DNA of 64,000 nt, taken from positions 92,601-156,600 of the forward strand of contig JAREIK010003000.1 in the NCBI GenBank assembly GCA_029783825.1, given 5' to 3'. The notes under the pieces were generated by a model that had not been told where the DNA came from, searched no databases, and saw only the letters and a list, made by a program, of their open reading frames with translations. Origin of the DNA: Sapria himalayana. Lineage: Eukaryota; Streptophyta; Magnoliopsida; Malpighiales; Rafflesiaceae. The position numbers and the translations under genes are program-made. Of the stretch, positions 41,801 through 52,954 are shown piece after piece; the first letter of the stretch is position 1, and every line of letters starts with the position of its first letter.

Positions 41801-43820
41801 GATTGATAAACAAATAGATAAATGCAAAGAGAGATAGAAAGATAAATAGATAGATAGAAAGACATAAAAACAGATAGATTAACACATAACTAGAGAGAAA
41901 GATAAAATAATAGAAAGAAAGAAAGAAAGATAGGTAGATTGACAATTAGAGATATGATAGATAGAAAAATAGGTCGACAGACAGATAGATAGATAGGTAG
42001 AAAGATAGACACATAGATAAACAAAATGAAAAATTTTTTGATAGATAGATAGATAGACAAATTGATAGATATATAGGTAGATTAATTGATAAATAGATAG
42101 ATTGAAAGAAAAATTGATAGGTAGATGGATAGACAAATCAATTTACAATTGATTGACAGATAGATAGATAGTTAGAAAGACAAAAAGATAGATATATAAA
42201 TAGATATATAGATAGTAAATAGATAGATAGATCGATAGATAGACAACTAGATAGACAGACAGACAGACAGATAGATAGATATACATATAGATAGACATAT
42301 AGATAAATGTATAGATAGACATATAGATAGACAAATAAATAGAAAATAGATAGATAAGTTATTAGACAAATAGATAGTCAGATAGATAAAGAAATAGAAA
42401 ACTAGATAGATAGAGCAAAAATAGATAGACATATAGATATATAGATAGATATAGATACAAAATGTTAGATAGATAGATAGATAGATAAACAGATATATTC
42501 ATCTATAGATAGATAGATAGATAGACACATAGATATAAAGATAGATAGACAAATAGAGAGACCAATAGATATATAGATAGATATATAGATTTATACATAG
42601 ATTGATAGACAAATTGATAGACAGATTGATAGATTGATTGATAGACAAATTGATAGACATATTGATTGATGAATTGTTAAATATATTGATTGTCAGATTC
42701 ATATACAAATTGCTACACATTTTGATAATCATATAGTTAGACAAATTGATAGGTAGATTGATTATCAAATAGATAAATATATTGATAGATAGATCGATTG
42801 ATAGTAGACAAAAAGATAGATAGACACATATACAGATAGATTGATAGATAAATATATATATATAAATTAATATATATTAATTAATATATATTAATTGACA
42901 TATAGATTATTAGATGGATATATAGAAAGACACATATACAGATAGATATATTGATAAATATATTAATATATAGACAGACATATAAATAGATAGATAGATG
43001 AACAAATAGATTGACAGATTATTAGATAGATATACTGATAGATAGATAGATAGATAGAAAAATTGATAGACAAATAGATAGACAAATAGATAAATAGATA
43101 GATAGATAGATAGATATATAAATAGATTAATAAATAGATAGATAGATAGATAAATAGATTCATCAATAGAAAAAAAGATATATAATAAATAGATAGATAT
43201 ATCAATAGACATATACATAGATAGATACAATGATTAAAAGATAAATAGATAGATAGATAGAGACATAGATAGACTAATAGATAGAAAGATAGATACACAT
43301 ATTGATATAAAGATTGATAGAAAGATAGATATATAGATAGATAGATTTATATTCAGATTGATAGTTAGATAGATAGTTAGATAAATTGATAGAAAGATTG
43401 ATACACAGATAGATAGACAAATAAATACATAGATAGATAAATAGATTGATAGACATATAAATAGATAGGTAGATATATTAATAGTCATAAAGATATATAG
43501 TCAGTCAGTCAGATAGTTAGGTAGATAGACATTTTAGTAGATAGATAGTAATGTAGAGAGTTAAAAATCCAGATAGATTGACATACAAATGGGTAGATAG
43601 ATAGTCATACTAATAGATAGATAGATAACCAAATAGAATGAGAGATAGACAAATACACAGATAGACAAATAGATATACAGATAGATAGATAGTTTTATAG
43701 ATATATTGTTAGATTGATAGATAGATTGATTGATAAATATATTGATAAATAAATAGATATATCGACGTTTAGATAGACAGATAGATATACTTATAACTAG
43801 ACAGATAGATAAACATATAG

Positions 43821-43851
<31 letters not shown>
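43821..43851. repeat. (TA)n run, about 31 bp
   Basis: A pure TA tract in block 2. Confidence 0.9.
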
Positions 43852-43853
<2 letters not shown>

Positions 43854-44020
43854 TCAACAAATAATATATAGATAGATAGAGAGATAGACATATAGATAGA
43901 CATATAGTTAAAAAAATAAAAATAGATATATTGACAAATAAATTAATAGATTGATAGTAAGATTGATAGACATATATACAGACATATTGATAGACATATA
44001 GATAGAAAGATTGATATAAA

Positions 44021-44051
<31 letters not shown>

Positions 44052-44499
44052 GATAGAAATATAGATTGATATTTAGATAGACATATAGATAGATAGATAG
44101 ATAGATAAATAGACATATTTTTAGACAAATAGATAGATAGAAAGATATATATATATATATTTTATTATACTATTAGATAGATAAATAGATAAATAGATAG
44201 ATAATAAATACATAGATAGACAAATAGATAGGTAGATAGATAGACTGATATATATAATGAAAGATAGATAGATAGATAGATAGACCAATAGATAGACCAA
44301 TAGACAGACAGACAGATAGATAGATAGATAGATAGATAGTCAGATAGATTATCACATAGATAGATAGAAAGATAGATAAAATGATAAATAGATAGATAGA
44401 TAGATCGATATATAAAAAGTTTAATAGAGAGATAAATAGACAAATAGATAGATTGATAGATTGATAAATAGATAGATAGATTTACTGATAGGTAGAGAG

Positions 44500-44720
44500 C
44501 ACTACAAAAAATATCTCAAATAACAAGGGAAGATTACCTAGCTTAATGGGGTTTTTCCGTCGCTAAAATGGATATAATTATGGATTAACGATGAAACCTT
44601 TCCCAATCTAAAGTTCTTGTCACAAAAATTAACGAGTAAATATATTCCCTACCAAAACTAGCGAGGGAAAATTCTCTAGCTTGCTAAATTAGCTAGGGAA
44701 AATCCCTAGCTATTTCATTC
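44500..44720 (+). repeat. Element B left terminal and subterminal repeats
   Basis: TIR CACTACAAAAAATATC followed by TTAGCTAGGGAAAATCCC-type palindromic motifs. Homologous to 24740-25195 in element A but without A's tandem duplication. Confidence 0.85.
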
Positions 44721-45630
44721 CAAAATTACTTTCCCATTTTTTATATTTTATATAAAATTTAATTACATATTTTAAAATTTTTATATTAAATTTAATAAAA
44801 ACATAAACTATAAACCATTTTAAATAATTAACAAAAATAAAATCAGTTAATAAAATATTCTTATACAATATGTTACATTGTTAAAATAGAAACATAACAT
44901 AACTTGATTACATTTTATTCTTCATCAATGTATCTAATGATAGTGAATAAAGTATAATCTATTTGTGAAATTTACCTTGCTTTCTCTCTCCCAGCTCATT
45001 AATATTTACATACTACACTAGCACCATAGCATGCCCCTCCATGGCCAATTGCTTTGCTTCATTTAGTTCTAGTCTGCATTTCCTCTCCACCGCCAACTCC
45101 TCCCTTTTATCAACCATTGCCCATTTTGTATCTAGCTGCTCTTCAATTAGTACTTTTTTTAACCTTGCTATTAGTTGGATGTATGTATGTGCCTATGTGT
45201 GTTTGTAAACACTGACACATGCACTTTCATGCAAATACACATACCATCAAAGACAATAGAAGAAAATAATCTAGGGCTTAAAAAACAAACTTATATGTCT
45301 TTCAGGCATGGTCAGCATCTTCTAGTTCTTTGTCCTCTAGTACTCTAAGCAGATAGAGAATATTGTTATACCTGCACATGGAGCATAACATACTACATTT
45401 ACAAACTAATAAAGAACACAATAATGCCACTGATAAATATATAGACTAGCGCATGCAACACCAACTACCATTTGCTAGAAATTTCACACAACTAGATAAT
45501 CTTGAGCTTATTTTTAAATTACCGAATCAAGATTTCACGAAGATTTTCAGTGTACTGCCCATCAAAATATTCTTTAGTGTTGCCCAGCTTCATCCATCAG
45601 TCCATGGTTATTTTTAAGAAATTTAGAAAA
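44721..45630 (-). other. Element B left interior, exon-like pieces of an unknown gene
   Basis: The first 270 bp aligns with element A (25200-25480) and is non-coding. Beyond it the minus strand shows three open stretches that could be captured exons: WMKLGNTKEYFDGQYTENLR (about 45600-45530), YNNILYLLRVLEDKELEDA (about 45375-45315), and a charged coiled-coil-like piece with DTKWAMVDKREELAVERK (about 45130-45075). I do not recognise the family. The order and splice-like breaks suggest a fragment of one host gene. Confidence 0.35.
45622..45630. repeat. Pack-MULE 9-bp target-site duplication, left
   Basis: TTTAGAAAA, 7 of 9 identical to the right copy. Confidence 0.75.
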
Positions 45631-47594
45631 GAATTTTGTATGGAAATAATATGTTTTAAATAAAAATTCCAAAATAAGATGCTTGTTTGAAAAATATTAC
45701 CAAACTAGTGCTTCTGGAAATAGCATGACAATTTCCGTCATTGTGAACGACGGTCATTGCCATGCTATTGAATTTTAAAAATGAAGACCTTAATCAATGT
45801 CTGCCTCGCTTGATGATGTCGAATTCAGGCTTGAATTTGGGTTTGACACGAGTTCTAATTTGGATTAATTTATGCTTTCAATATTGCATCTTGGCCAAAC
45901 AGATTTCCAAGTGAGCGACCAAGTTAAGTTGGTGGTTTGATCAAGAGATGATGTAGAAATGGAAGATGAAGAAGATGAATTTAACTTGTTAGTTTTCTTT
46001 AGATTGAAATGGAGAAGCCACTTGTGGCAAGCATCCCTTGATTTGTTGAAGTTGACAGGATCACTCTAAATCTTGATTAACGAAAAAAAACAAATCATTT
46101 AATAAGAAGAAGAGGGTTTAGATACATTCGAGTATGATAGAGCCATATTTCATATTTAATAAAACAAATAGGCATCTTATCATCACCCCACTTTTCTTCT
46201 TTATACCACTGGAGCCACTACGGCAAACTTGAGCAAGTAGAACTTGCAGAAATGAACTCATGGGTTTGAAATTGATTTTCTTTGTCAATTTTAATGGAGC
46301 AATTGGGACTGCATGTTGCACTTTTTGTAAGTAATCCAGATTCAATCTTTTGCCAGCCAAAGCCACTCTCACATGTAGATGTTTTGCTCTTACACCCAGT
46401 TTTCTTCTTTTGTAAAACTTAGTCAAATGCGTGACTAGTAAGATATGAAGTGTTTATGCACACATATATAAAATAGTTGACACGATGGTACCTATGAATA
46501 AGTGTGTGGATGTATATGTTTGTGCGTGTCTTTGTGGGTATGTATTTGAGTCATTGATGGATATTGTAAGTGACTGATATATCACACTAAAGTAATTTGA
46601 GAGAAAAAAATAAAAAAAAGAATTGCTTTACCCATTGAGATTGAGACTAAGATTCAGGCTTCCAACTGGAATAGTTACTGGATTAAGTTCCCAAATAGTC
46701 TCCAAAGAGAAAAAGCCTGCTTTACACTTAATGTAAGTTTGGAATGTGGTGATTCCCATGATTCATACTCTTCCAGCCTCGTCGCCTATTTTGTAGATTA
46801 ATGTTTGCATCTCTGTGATAATGTACTCTGTAATGTTGTTACCTGCTTGCCAACTATAATTTGGCTAGATATCAGAGACCCATTTAAAATCACCCACATA
46901 TAAAACAACTTCTCTACTCAAATAATCATCTACGACGCACTTAAGCTACATAAATTTTTGGAAAATATCTACTTTTGAATGATTCCTTAAAGAGAACAGA
47001 GTAAATGTTACTAATTTAACAATTTCCATTTTCTCCCTTACTCCTATCACTATGCTTTTTATGCATGCCATACTCTCTCCCATAATTACTATGTTTTTTT
47101 TCTTCTTCTCAATCACCAGTAAAACCCTCATCACATCTTCAATCTTTGTCAGTGTTTCTAATGGTTCAAATTGACTAAAAGAAAGAAATTGAGCAGGAGA
47201 AGAGTTGCCTACGACAAGAGGTTTTATGGCTTCTTTCAGGTATGAATTCTAGAGAACTAGAATGATATTTGTAATAGCAGCCAAGGTGGTGGATATACTT
47301 CTGGAACAAATATTCACAAATACGGTTTGTTTAACCTTTTTTTCACTTGGTTGGATGCCACACACTCTCTTGCCATTCTCAATGCCTCCATTTAAAAATT
47401 TTTAAAATTTAAAAGTCAGCATTCATAATGATGGCCTTTGATTTTTAAAAATTCAATAGCATGATAATGACCGTCATTCACAATGATACAAATTACCATG
47501 CTATTTTTCAGATGCATTAGTTTGGTAATAATTTTCAAACTAGCATTATATATTGGATTTTTTATTTAGAACATATTATTTGCATACAAAACTC
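45631..47594. mobile_element. Pack-MULE carrying an SMXL gene fragment, 1964 bp
   Basis: The ends are inverted repeats of about 160-200 bp. The left begins GAATTTTGTATGGAAATAAT and the right, read inward, GAGTTTTGTATGCAAATAAT. Both continue into a TTACCAAACTA segment and a region with GACCGTCATTCACAATGA-like sequence. The flanks are TTTAGAAAA (45622-45630) and ATTAGAAAG (47595-47603), a 9-bp target duplication with 7 matches. Long TIRs plus a 9-bp duplication define a MULE. The interior holds no transposase but a plant gene fragment, so this is a Pack-MULE. The TIR matches that of the PMD-carrying MULE at 18130-18525, which marks both as the same family. Confidence 0.88.
46000..47390 (-). pseudogene. 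SMAX1-LIKE (SMXL/D53, Clp-like) gene fragment
   Basis: A minus-strand remnant of the middle of an SMXL protein, a nuclear repressor degraded in strigolactone and karrikin signalling. In order: VMRVLLVIEKKKKNIVIMGE (about 47137), where family members have a degenerate P-loop segment (KKKRNPVIVGES-like); SREVVLYVGDFKWV (about 46910-46870); YSWQAGNNITEYIITEMQTL (about 46855) with IGDEAGR; ITTFQTYIKCK then FSLETIWELNPVTIPVGSL (about 46755-46640). These match the SMXL signature TFQTYMKC..PSLE..W.L..VTIP.GSL. A later exon-like piece near 46210-46180 carries WLQWYKEEK, the LPSWLQQYK element of the family. The double Clp-N start and the C-terminal EAR motif are absent. Stops and a frameshift occur. 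It lies wholly between Pack-MULE TIRs. Confidence 0.85.
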
Positions 47595-47603
47595 ATTAGA
47601 AAG
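47595..47603. repeat. Pack-MULE 9-bp target-site duplication, right
   Basis: ATTAGAAAG, immediately outside the right TIR. Confidence 0.75.
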
Positions 47604-49399
47604 TGGCTAACAAAAGGGAAATAGTAGTTGGAATGACACCAAGCTGCATGGTATTGAATTTTTGCCCACTATAGGTTCATATAAAAATCCATCGAAACAC
47701 GAAAATCTGAAAGAAACTAAAAAAATGAGAAAAAAAATACAATGCATAAGAAAAGAATACAAGGTAGCTCACTTTTCTATTCCATTTCCCACTTGAGTTT
47801 TACAATGACCGTCTTCCCTATCAAGTTGTTAAGAAAAGGCTTGGAATTAACGGGGATAGTTTGCAACATTCAACAATAAAAAAACTAATGAAATATGTTA
47901 TCATGCACGTATACATCAGATATTTCTCTACAATTACTTAAAACTGCATAGGTATGAATATATGCAATATACATGCATACAACATGAATATAGTATAACT
48001 ATATGTGTCCAAACACACACACGCACACCCTATTTTCCTATCTTCTCATTTTTCTTTATCTTGTCCATATATTGCACCTTTCTTGTTCAAATGAATCATT
48101 GATGCTTAGAAATGGTTATTACCAAAAAAAAAAATTTCTAATCTTCATATCCCATGTGATGTAAAATCAATTATTAAGTTTTTTGCTTAAGAAAACTGTA
48201 AGAAAAATTTTTTTATGAAAAATAAATGACAATTTGAAAGAATATTTGAAGGTTGTGAGCATAAATAGTTAATTTTTCTTCGATGCATGAGATATTAAAA
48301 GCTAGTATTAATATCATTCACTAAAGCAAAAAATATATGAATATCTCGTGTACACAAAAAATTATATCAAACAAGAAAACTTGATTACTACTTCATACAA
48401 ATTTTCTTTTAACCTCTCATTATCATCATCAATGAAATTTAATCTCAATACTATTGTGAACAAACGTTACTCTAACCATAAGAACATGAGTTTAATCAAT
48501 AAGAATACCTAATATACTTCATAAGAATGCTTGTCAAATTACCTATCAAGATGTTCGAGTAGATGTCTTACATGCAATTCGTTGCCATTATAATAGCCCA
48601 TCTAGCTTCTCTGCACAACTTCACAGTTTTGCCTTGATAAGAAGGGTCTATGCACTATCCAAGCAACCAAATCAAATTAAAAACAAAAAAAAACAAAAAA
48701 AACAAAAAAAAAACCAAAAAACAAAAACTTTCACAGCTAAATGCTATGCCAATCCTGTTACGAGCTCACAGAGAAATTAACATCTCGCCTCTTGCTAGTA
48801 TTTGAGGTCGTAGAGCATCAGATCCAACTCATTTAACTCATATTCAACAACATCCACACCTATGGGTCACATATTGCATTGATGTAGATGGAATCAAGGT
48901 CTAAGCCTTATGAGCAATGATTTTAATAATACACAGTGAGTTGCAATGTTTTTGATAACATACAGTGAGCATGTGAAGATTTGCATAGCACACAATGCAT
49001 GGGTACTCATGGTAGCTAGTGCAAAGTGGATGCACACCTTTTATGGGTTTACAGCTCTTTCAGACACCCTCCCCTAGATTTTAGCTTTCCTTGGGGTCAC
49101 TTTTGATGCCATGTAAAACATTAAATCACACAACATAAAATAAATATAATACACTTGATGAATAACCTCATACAAACAATGCCCTTATATAACATGTTAT
49201 TTTTATTAGGGCAACTCACAGGAAGTATAACCTTTATATCACTCTCAATGTGTACCTGTTTGTGCCAGGCATGCCTCAATCTGTAAGACATGATAATTCT
49301 TCCTCCAAAAAGCTATCAATAGAACAACGTATCAATTAATAAAGTAGAGAAATGGCACCCAGCAAAACATAAGCAATATCACAAACATCATGCTCATAA
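47604..49399. other. Element B interior, no gene recognised
   Basis: AT-rich sequence with an A-rich low-complexity run (about 48680-48730) and a somewhat GC-richer patch around 48540-49080 that may be captured genic DNA. No protein family could be assigned in any frame. Confidence 0.45.
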
Positions 49400-49545
49400 A
49401 TAAGATAGTTATATATAGTATATATGTATGTATCATACTGTAGAGTATATGTACATATACTGAGTATATTATACATATTTACTATAGTATATTGTACATA
49501 TATTTTGTAGTATATATACATACATATATATTGTAGTATATATGG
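49400..49545. repeat. GTACATATA satellite-like patch of element B
   Basis: TATATGTACATATACTGAGT, ACTATAGTATATTGTACATA and similar motifs, the same type as the longer array in element A (25660-26520). This supports common ancestry of the two elements' interiors. Confidence 0.75.
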
Positions 49546-49699
49546 ATGTCTTATAGATATAGAACAGCAAGTATAGATATATATATATATAGAACAGTAG
49601 GTAATGTATTATCTCATTTATACTTCACAAAGAAGGCACAAAACATCACTATCAACATTAATAAGAAATGCAAATATTATTTAAATTTTTGAAAATATA

Positions 49700-50060
49700 T
49701 CTAAAAACTCTTAGAAGAAAACCTAGAAGACAAGCCACGAGCAAGGTATGGAGCATCAAAGTTCACACCTTGCCTTCCACAACTAGAACTCTCTCCTAGT
49801 CCTATAACCCATAAAAGGGTTGCTTTGCCTTTCCACCCCCCCACAGCACCAAGCTTCAGTGCGGCTTTCTTATAATGTTTCTTCCCCTCTCCATGTGCTT
49901 GCACCAATAATTTTAATTGCTTAGCTTCATTGTATTAGTCCATCAACCCTGTAGCTTCTGCTGCAATATTGTTCCTCTCTTGGTTTGAAGCAAGGAACAT
50001 CACTTCATTGTATGCATCAATGTAACTACAGAACAATTCAATATGCTCTCCATAAAAAAA
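49700..50060 (-). pseudogene. Unassigned gene fragment in element B
   Basis: One minus-strand frame, broken by a single stop, reads AYNEVMFLASNQERNN, AAEATGLMD, YNEAKQLKLLVQAHGEGKKH and YKKAALKLGAVGGW. The amino-acid mix and helix-like pattern look like real coding sequence. I cannot name the family. The stop at about 49935 lies where a Gln codon would be one transition away. It sits just downstream, on the same strand, of the BPC fragment but is separate from it. Confidence 0.4.
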
Positions 50061-50179
50061 ATATACACTCCATAAAAACAATATACACTTCATAAAAACA
50101 ATATGCACTCTTAAAAATAATATGCACTCCATAAAAACAATACACATTCAAAAAAAAAAAGAGGAACAAAACTTCGAAA

Positions 50180-50255
50180 ATTAGATGTTTTGTCTTCCCA
50201 ATATAAAAAAAAGCAAATGGCTGCAAAATTTGCAAACTTTATATAACAAGACATC
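50180..50255 (+). repeat. 76-bp direct repeat of element B, copy 1
   Basis: Begins ATTAGATGTTTTGTCTTCCC and is 61/76 identical by hand count to 56937-57012. Its right edge meets the end of the BPC fragment. Confidence 0.7.
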
Positions 50256-50974
50256 TTGACTCATGTTCTTCCCAACTATCCCCACTCCTCTTCATTTCAT
50301 GCTAATTGGCAAGAGATACATTGATGTGCTAGTTGTGTAGCATGCGGATTGGCACCCACCACAACCCCATAGATAGAACTGCTAAGACTTGCCTGTGCAA
50401 GTGCAGACTAGTATGGGAATGCCAAAGATATCCATGTCATTGCTATTGATGACCACGTCCAAGCTTTTCTTTCGGGCTTTCAAATGTGGAATAGAAATGG
50501 AGTTTGGATTCTTTGGTTTCCTTGATTTCTTTGGTTTTGATTTTTTTGGCAGATCACTACTTTACTTTCTCTTGGATTGGCTACCTTGTTCATTAGGGCT
50601 TGGTTGATCGATCTTACAAATCCTTTCACCTCGCAAAGAATCATGTTGGTGTAGAATCTGCAATGGATGAGCTCCAGTGGTTTCTATGAGGGCAGGATAA
50701 GAAGCATTTGGAGGTAACTTGTTCAAAAACTTATCTCTCTGGTTTATCCAGACATCTCTCATGTCTTGTATTCCAAGAGAAGTGTGGAAGACATCGCATT
50801 CATAGAGATGGAATAGATGTTGGCATTAACAATAAAGTTGTTAAGATCACATCCCAGTAAGAAATGCTTCATGTCATGGTTTTCCATGCTAGGTATTAGT
50901 TGTAGACCAAGATGCCACTTGAAAGATGGCTCGTAATAGCCACAGTTCCTCCTGTTCAGCCCGTCATTATCCAT
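50256..50974 (-). pseudogene. BBR/BPC (BASIC PENTACYSTEINE, class I) gene fragment
   Basis: A minus-strand remnant of a plant GAGA-binding transcription factor that recruits Polycomb-type repression. It starts MDNDGLNRRNCGYYEPSF (from 50974) with HLGLQLIPSM, the class I N-terminus. It continues with VWINQRDKFLNKLPPNASYP (about 50752), HPLQILHQHDS, a Lys-rich KPKKSRKPK segment, KARKKSLDVVINSNDMDI and GIPILVCTCTG (about 50420-50390). The end is the DNA-binding WGCGGCQSACYTTSTSMYLL (about 50350) and KNMSQ, after which homology stops, so the last 30 or so residues are missing. Two conserved Cys are lost (QCY to QFY, ACC to ACY) and there are stops in the DNA-binding domain and one frameshift near 50815. 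It cannot act as a BPC factor. Confidence 0.88.
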
Positions 50975-51814
50975 GAAACTACGAACATGCAAGAGAAGAA
51001 AAACAAGCAAAATGAACACATTTAATTGATTTTCATTAGCAATCATTATGGCAATTAAAAAGTCAATAGTTTAATTCTACCAATGACTGATAAAATGTAG
51101 TCACAGATTTGAACAGTGACAATGCAAATCTGCATGAAATAAGAGTGTAAAGAACAAACCCACATCTGTGCGGGACCAAAATTTTTTCATTCATCTCACA
51201 CCTTCTCAAGCTAACGTGCTATTCCCAGGACTATGAGGACCAGCCAACCCTTTTATATAACTATAATAGGCTAAAACTCTACCCGAAATATTCGGGTACA
51301 CAAAAATATTCATAGATATACAAAAATAGTAATTATAGATATGAACAAACATGAATCTGAGTTGATAGTTATACAACTTCAATAGATATCTAAAAGATGG
51401 CCAGAAATGATGTTTAGAGAGTGATAGAGAGTGCAAAAATAAAATGTTTCAGAAATTATAAAGATAATAGAAGCTTGGCCTCTTTTTGATCCATCTGAAA
51501 TTGGTAAAGATGGGATCCATCCATAGGAAGGACCGTGGCAATGTCTGAAGGCTTTGAATCAAAATTTTTTCGCGCGTCTCATATTAGATGTCCTGTAATG
51601 TTTCATGATTAGCTTAATCGGAAAAGCAAAGAACAAAACCAAAAAAAATTGATACCTCCGAAAAAATCTCATATTTTTTAGCTATATATAGATAAAAATC
51701 AAAAATAGTTTAGAAATAATTCTAATACAAAATCATCCTCATTATTAATTGCTATATATGTGCTAGCCTCTTCTACTTAGTTTCATAGCTGGATCTCAAA
51801 ATGCTATCTATCAC
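50975..51814. other. Sequence upstream of the BPC fragment, no gene recognised
   Basis: May include captured 5' leader or intron of the BPC gene. A repeated short motif CAAAATTTTTTC followed by CTCA-rich sequence occurs near 51177 and 51562. No coding motif was recognised. Confidence 0.4.
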
Positions 51815-52880
51815 GTAAATACTACTAATTATGACTCCATATAAGACATCTACTGTTGCATTTAATTCTTAATATCTTTCATCTCATCATTCATTTCTTT
51901 CATCTCATCATTCATTTCTTTCATCTCATCATTCATTTCTTTCATCTCATCATTCATTTCTTTCATCTCATCATTCATTTCTTTCATCTCATCATTCATT
52001 TCTTTCATCTCATCATTAATTTCTTTCATCTCATCATGTATTTCTTTAACTTCTTGCATTTCTTCCTTCAAATGATTAATCAGTTCATCCTTATCTTCTT
52101 TCATTTTCTGCATTTTTTCCTTCAAATGAGATATCTGCTCATCCTTCTCTTTCATTTTAGTTTCCATAACTTCAAAACATTCATTTGTTTCCCTTACTTA
52201 TTATTCGACCACCTCATCCACCATTGCTGTGATATATGAATTAGAAGCACAACTACTACAACAAAATGCCACTTCCTTTGAGCTGATGCCATTCACTCAC
52301 TACTTCTTATGACCTCCTATGGTCTCCAAATAGATAGGATCATAGTCAATTGGTTGAAAATTCATAGAACCCTCAACTTGTTGAGAAGCAACTTTCACAC
52401 GTTCTTCCATGAGTTCCTGTGATAAAATAGAGAAAAATAATATTCTAGATATACATAAAATAAATTTAATATTTTGCATTCCAAACAACTTTCAAAGTTT
52501 ACTATAGTATTATAAAATTGTATTAATATAAGAGATTCTTATAGTAATCATCTGAGACTTGTTGTCAAAAAACTGACCATCTGCTTTTTTTACATGTATC
52601 TTCCTAAAAATCTCATAAAAATTGGGATCTCGACCCAATTCTCCAGCCTAGAGTATATATTTATTTAGTCTAAAAATAACAAATGTTAAAAAATTTTAAC
52701 AAAATTAATAAAATCTTGCACAGATTTGATTTATTTAGACTATTAGGACAACCACTAAATATATAAATGTTTTAAATTTTAAAATTATACCAAATATTGA
52801 GCATGTTCAATGCCCGAATTTGACCCTCCCGTGTAGCAAGACATTTTTGTACCTAGTCTGGCTGATCTTTAGAGATAAAG
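51815..52880 (-). pseudogene. CACTA second gene (Transposase_24-like) of element B, inverted, truncated
   Basis: Four exon-like pieces on the minus strand match element A's plus-strand gene in order: CLATREGQIRALNMLNIWYN (about 52855-52795); ELGRDPNFYEIFRKIHVKK then DGQFFDNKSQMI (about 52645-52545); VEGSMNFQPIDYDPIYLETI (about 52380-52320); and VDEVVE followed by a long coiled coil, METKMKEKDEQISHLKEKMQ, ending in eight heptads of the type MNDEMKE (52167-51862). The N-terminal half present in A is missing. The break, near 52880, is where the RNA-polymerase-like sequence begins on the opposite strand. Orientation relative to the homologous left end is reversed compared with element A. Confidence 0.8.
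51874..52041 (-). repeat. 21-bp minisatellite encoding coiled-coil heptads
   Basis: Eight in-frame copies of a 21-bp unit (plus strand CTCATCATTCATTTCTTTCAT) encode IHDEMKE, INDEMKE, five MNDEMKE and MNDEMKD. Each unit is exactly one heptad, so the expansion keeps the coiled coil in register. Element A has only one comparable unit (EVNDEMKEL, near 33045). Confidence 0.92.
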
Positions 52881-52954
52881 TCATGTTTTTGGCTCTCTAT
52901 GAAATAGGTGCCTTTCTCTGTATGAGTGTTAATGTAGAGTACACAATTCATCCT

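Larger units (their letters stand above)
33642..44499 (+). repeat. Degenerate GATA/GACA array, block 2
   Basis: Same composition and strand orientation as block 1. Bounded on the left by the right end of CACTA A and on the right by the left end of CACTA B. It includes a 19-bp duplicated unit GTGGTCAGACAGATAGATA at 36681-36718, a tandem run of AAATAGATAAATAGAAAGAT-type units at about 39230-39352, stretches of ATTGATAGACAA 12-mers (for example 42595-42790), and TA runs. No gene content. Confidence 0.97.

Noticed and set aside
51856..52239. Plus-strand open frame with repeated HLIIHFF units
   Set aside because: It is the antisense of the 21-bp heptad repeat. The minus-strand frame is supported by homology to element A and by coiled-coil periodicity.
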